Source of the DNA: Sandaracinus sp.
Lineage (GTDB): Bacteria; Myxococcota_A; Polyangia; Polyangiales; Houyiibacteriaceae
Assembly: GCA_020633125.1 (NCBI GenBank)
Contig: JACKEH010000064.1
Span: forward strand, 1 to 23,927
DNA length: 23,927 nt
Reading direction: 5' to 3'
The notes below the pieces were generated by a model. It was not told the origin of the DNA. It saw nothing but the letters and a program-made list of their open reading frames with translations, and searched no databases. A program made the translations under genes and the position numbers. Of the stretch, positions 23,898 through 23,927 are shown in pieces (the stretch's first letter is position 1; the number at the start of each line of letters is the position of its first letter).

Positions 23898-23927
23898 CGA
23901 ACCCGGGCTTAGCACGGATGGGGCATT

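Overview
The window is GC-rich chromosomal DNA, probably from a myxobacterium of the Sandaracinus/Polyangiales kind (phylum Myxococcota). The lineage is inferred from very strong G/C third-position bias, an exported lipoprotein built of MopE-type Asp/Cys repeats, a Hanks-type Ser/Thr kinase, a degenerate receiver-domain protein, and a STAND-type regulator beside a small histidine kinase. No plasmid, phage, IS, CRISPR, rRNA or tRNA signature was found.

Layout. Bases 1-1476 hold the 3' part of an L,D-transpeptidase, followed by a 95-residue unknown protein (+). A CoA-pyrophosphatase-type Nudix hydrolase (-) is divergent from an HpnA-like SDR epimerase/reductase (+). Next come a pseudo-receiver protein and a 1093-residue MopE-repeat lipoprotein (both -). 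The lipoprotein is divergent from purB-purC (+), which encode the two enzymes acting on SAICAR. Downstream of purC lies rbfA (+), disrupted by a 623-bp rearrangement. An unknown lipoprotein, a long-chain acyl-CoA synthetase and a Ser/Thr kinase follow, all on the - strand and reading toward rbfA. The kinase is divergent from polA (+). The right end carries a soluble histidine kinase, a STAND ATPase/TPR/winged-helix regulator with a one-site frameshift, and an ArsA/Get3-family ATPase (all -).

Most genes are housekeeping (purine synthesis, replication/repair, CoA and fatty-acid metabolism, ribosome maturation, cell wall) or signalling (kinase, histidine kinase, STAND regulator, pseudo-receiver). 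I see no classical defence or biosynthetic cluster.

The most unusual local structure is in rbfA. A 256-bp internal segment is present twice in direct orientation with 3 mismatches, flanking 367 bp of foreign-looking decayed sequence. Recombination between the copies would restore one clean 107-codon rbfA. Other points of interest are: a recurring TAnnnT -10-like hexamer 6-10 bases before start codons, suggesting widespread leaderless transcription; a 16-bp perfect palindrome in the kinase/polA promoter region; a Pol I whose proofreading residues are all replaced; an ArsA-family ATPase lacking the signature lysine, which predicts a partner just outside the window; and a frameshift in a GC dinucleotide run that separates the DNA-binding domain of the STAND regulator from its sensor part.
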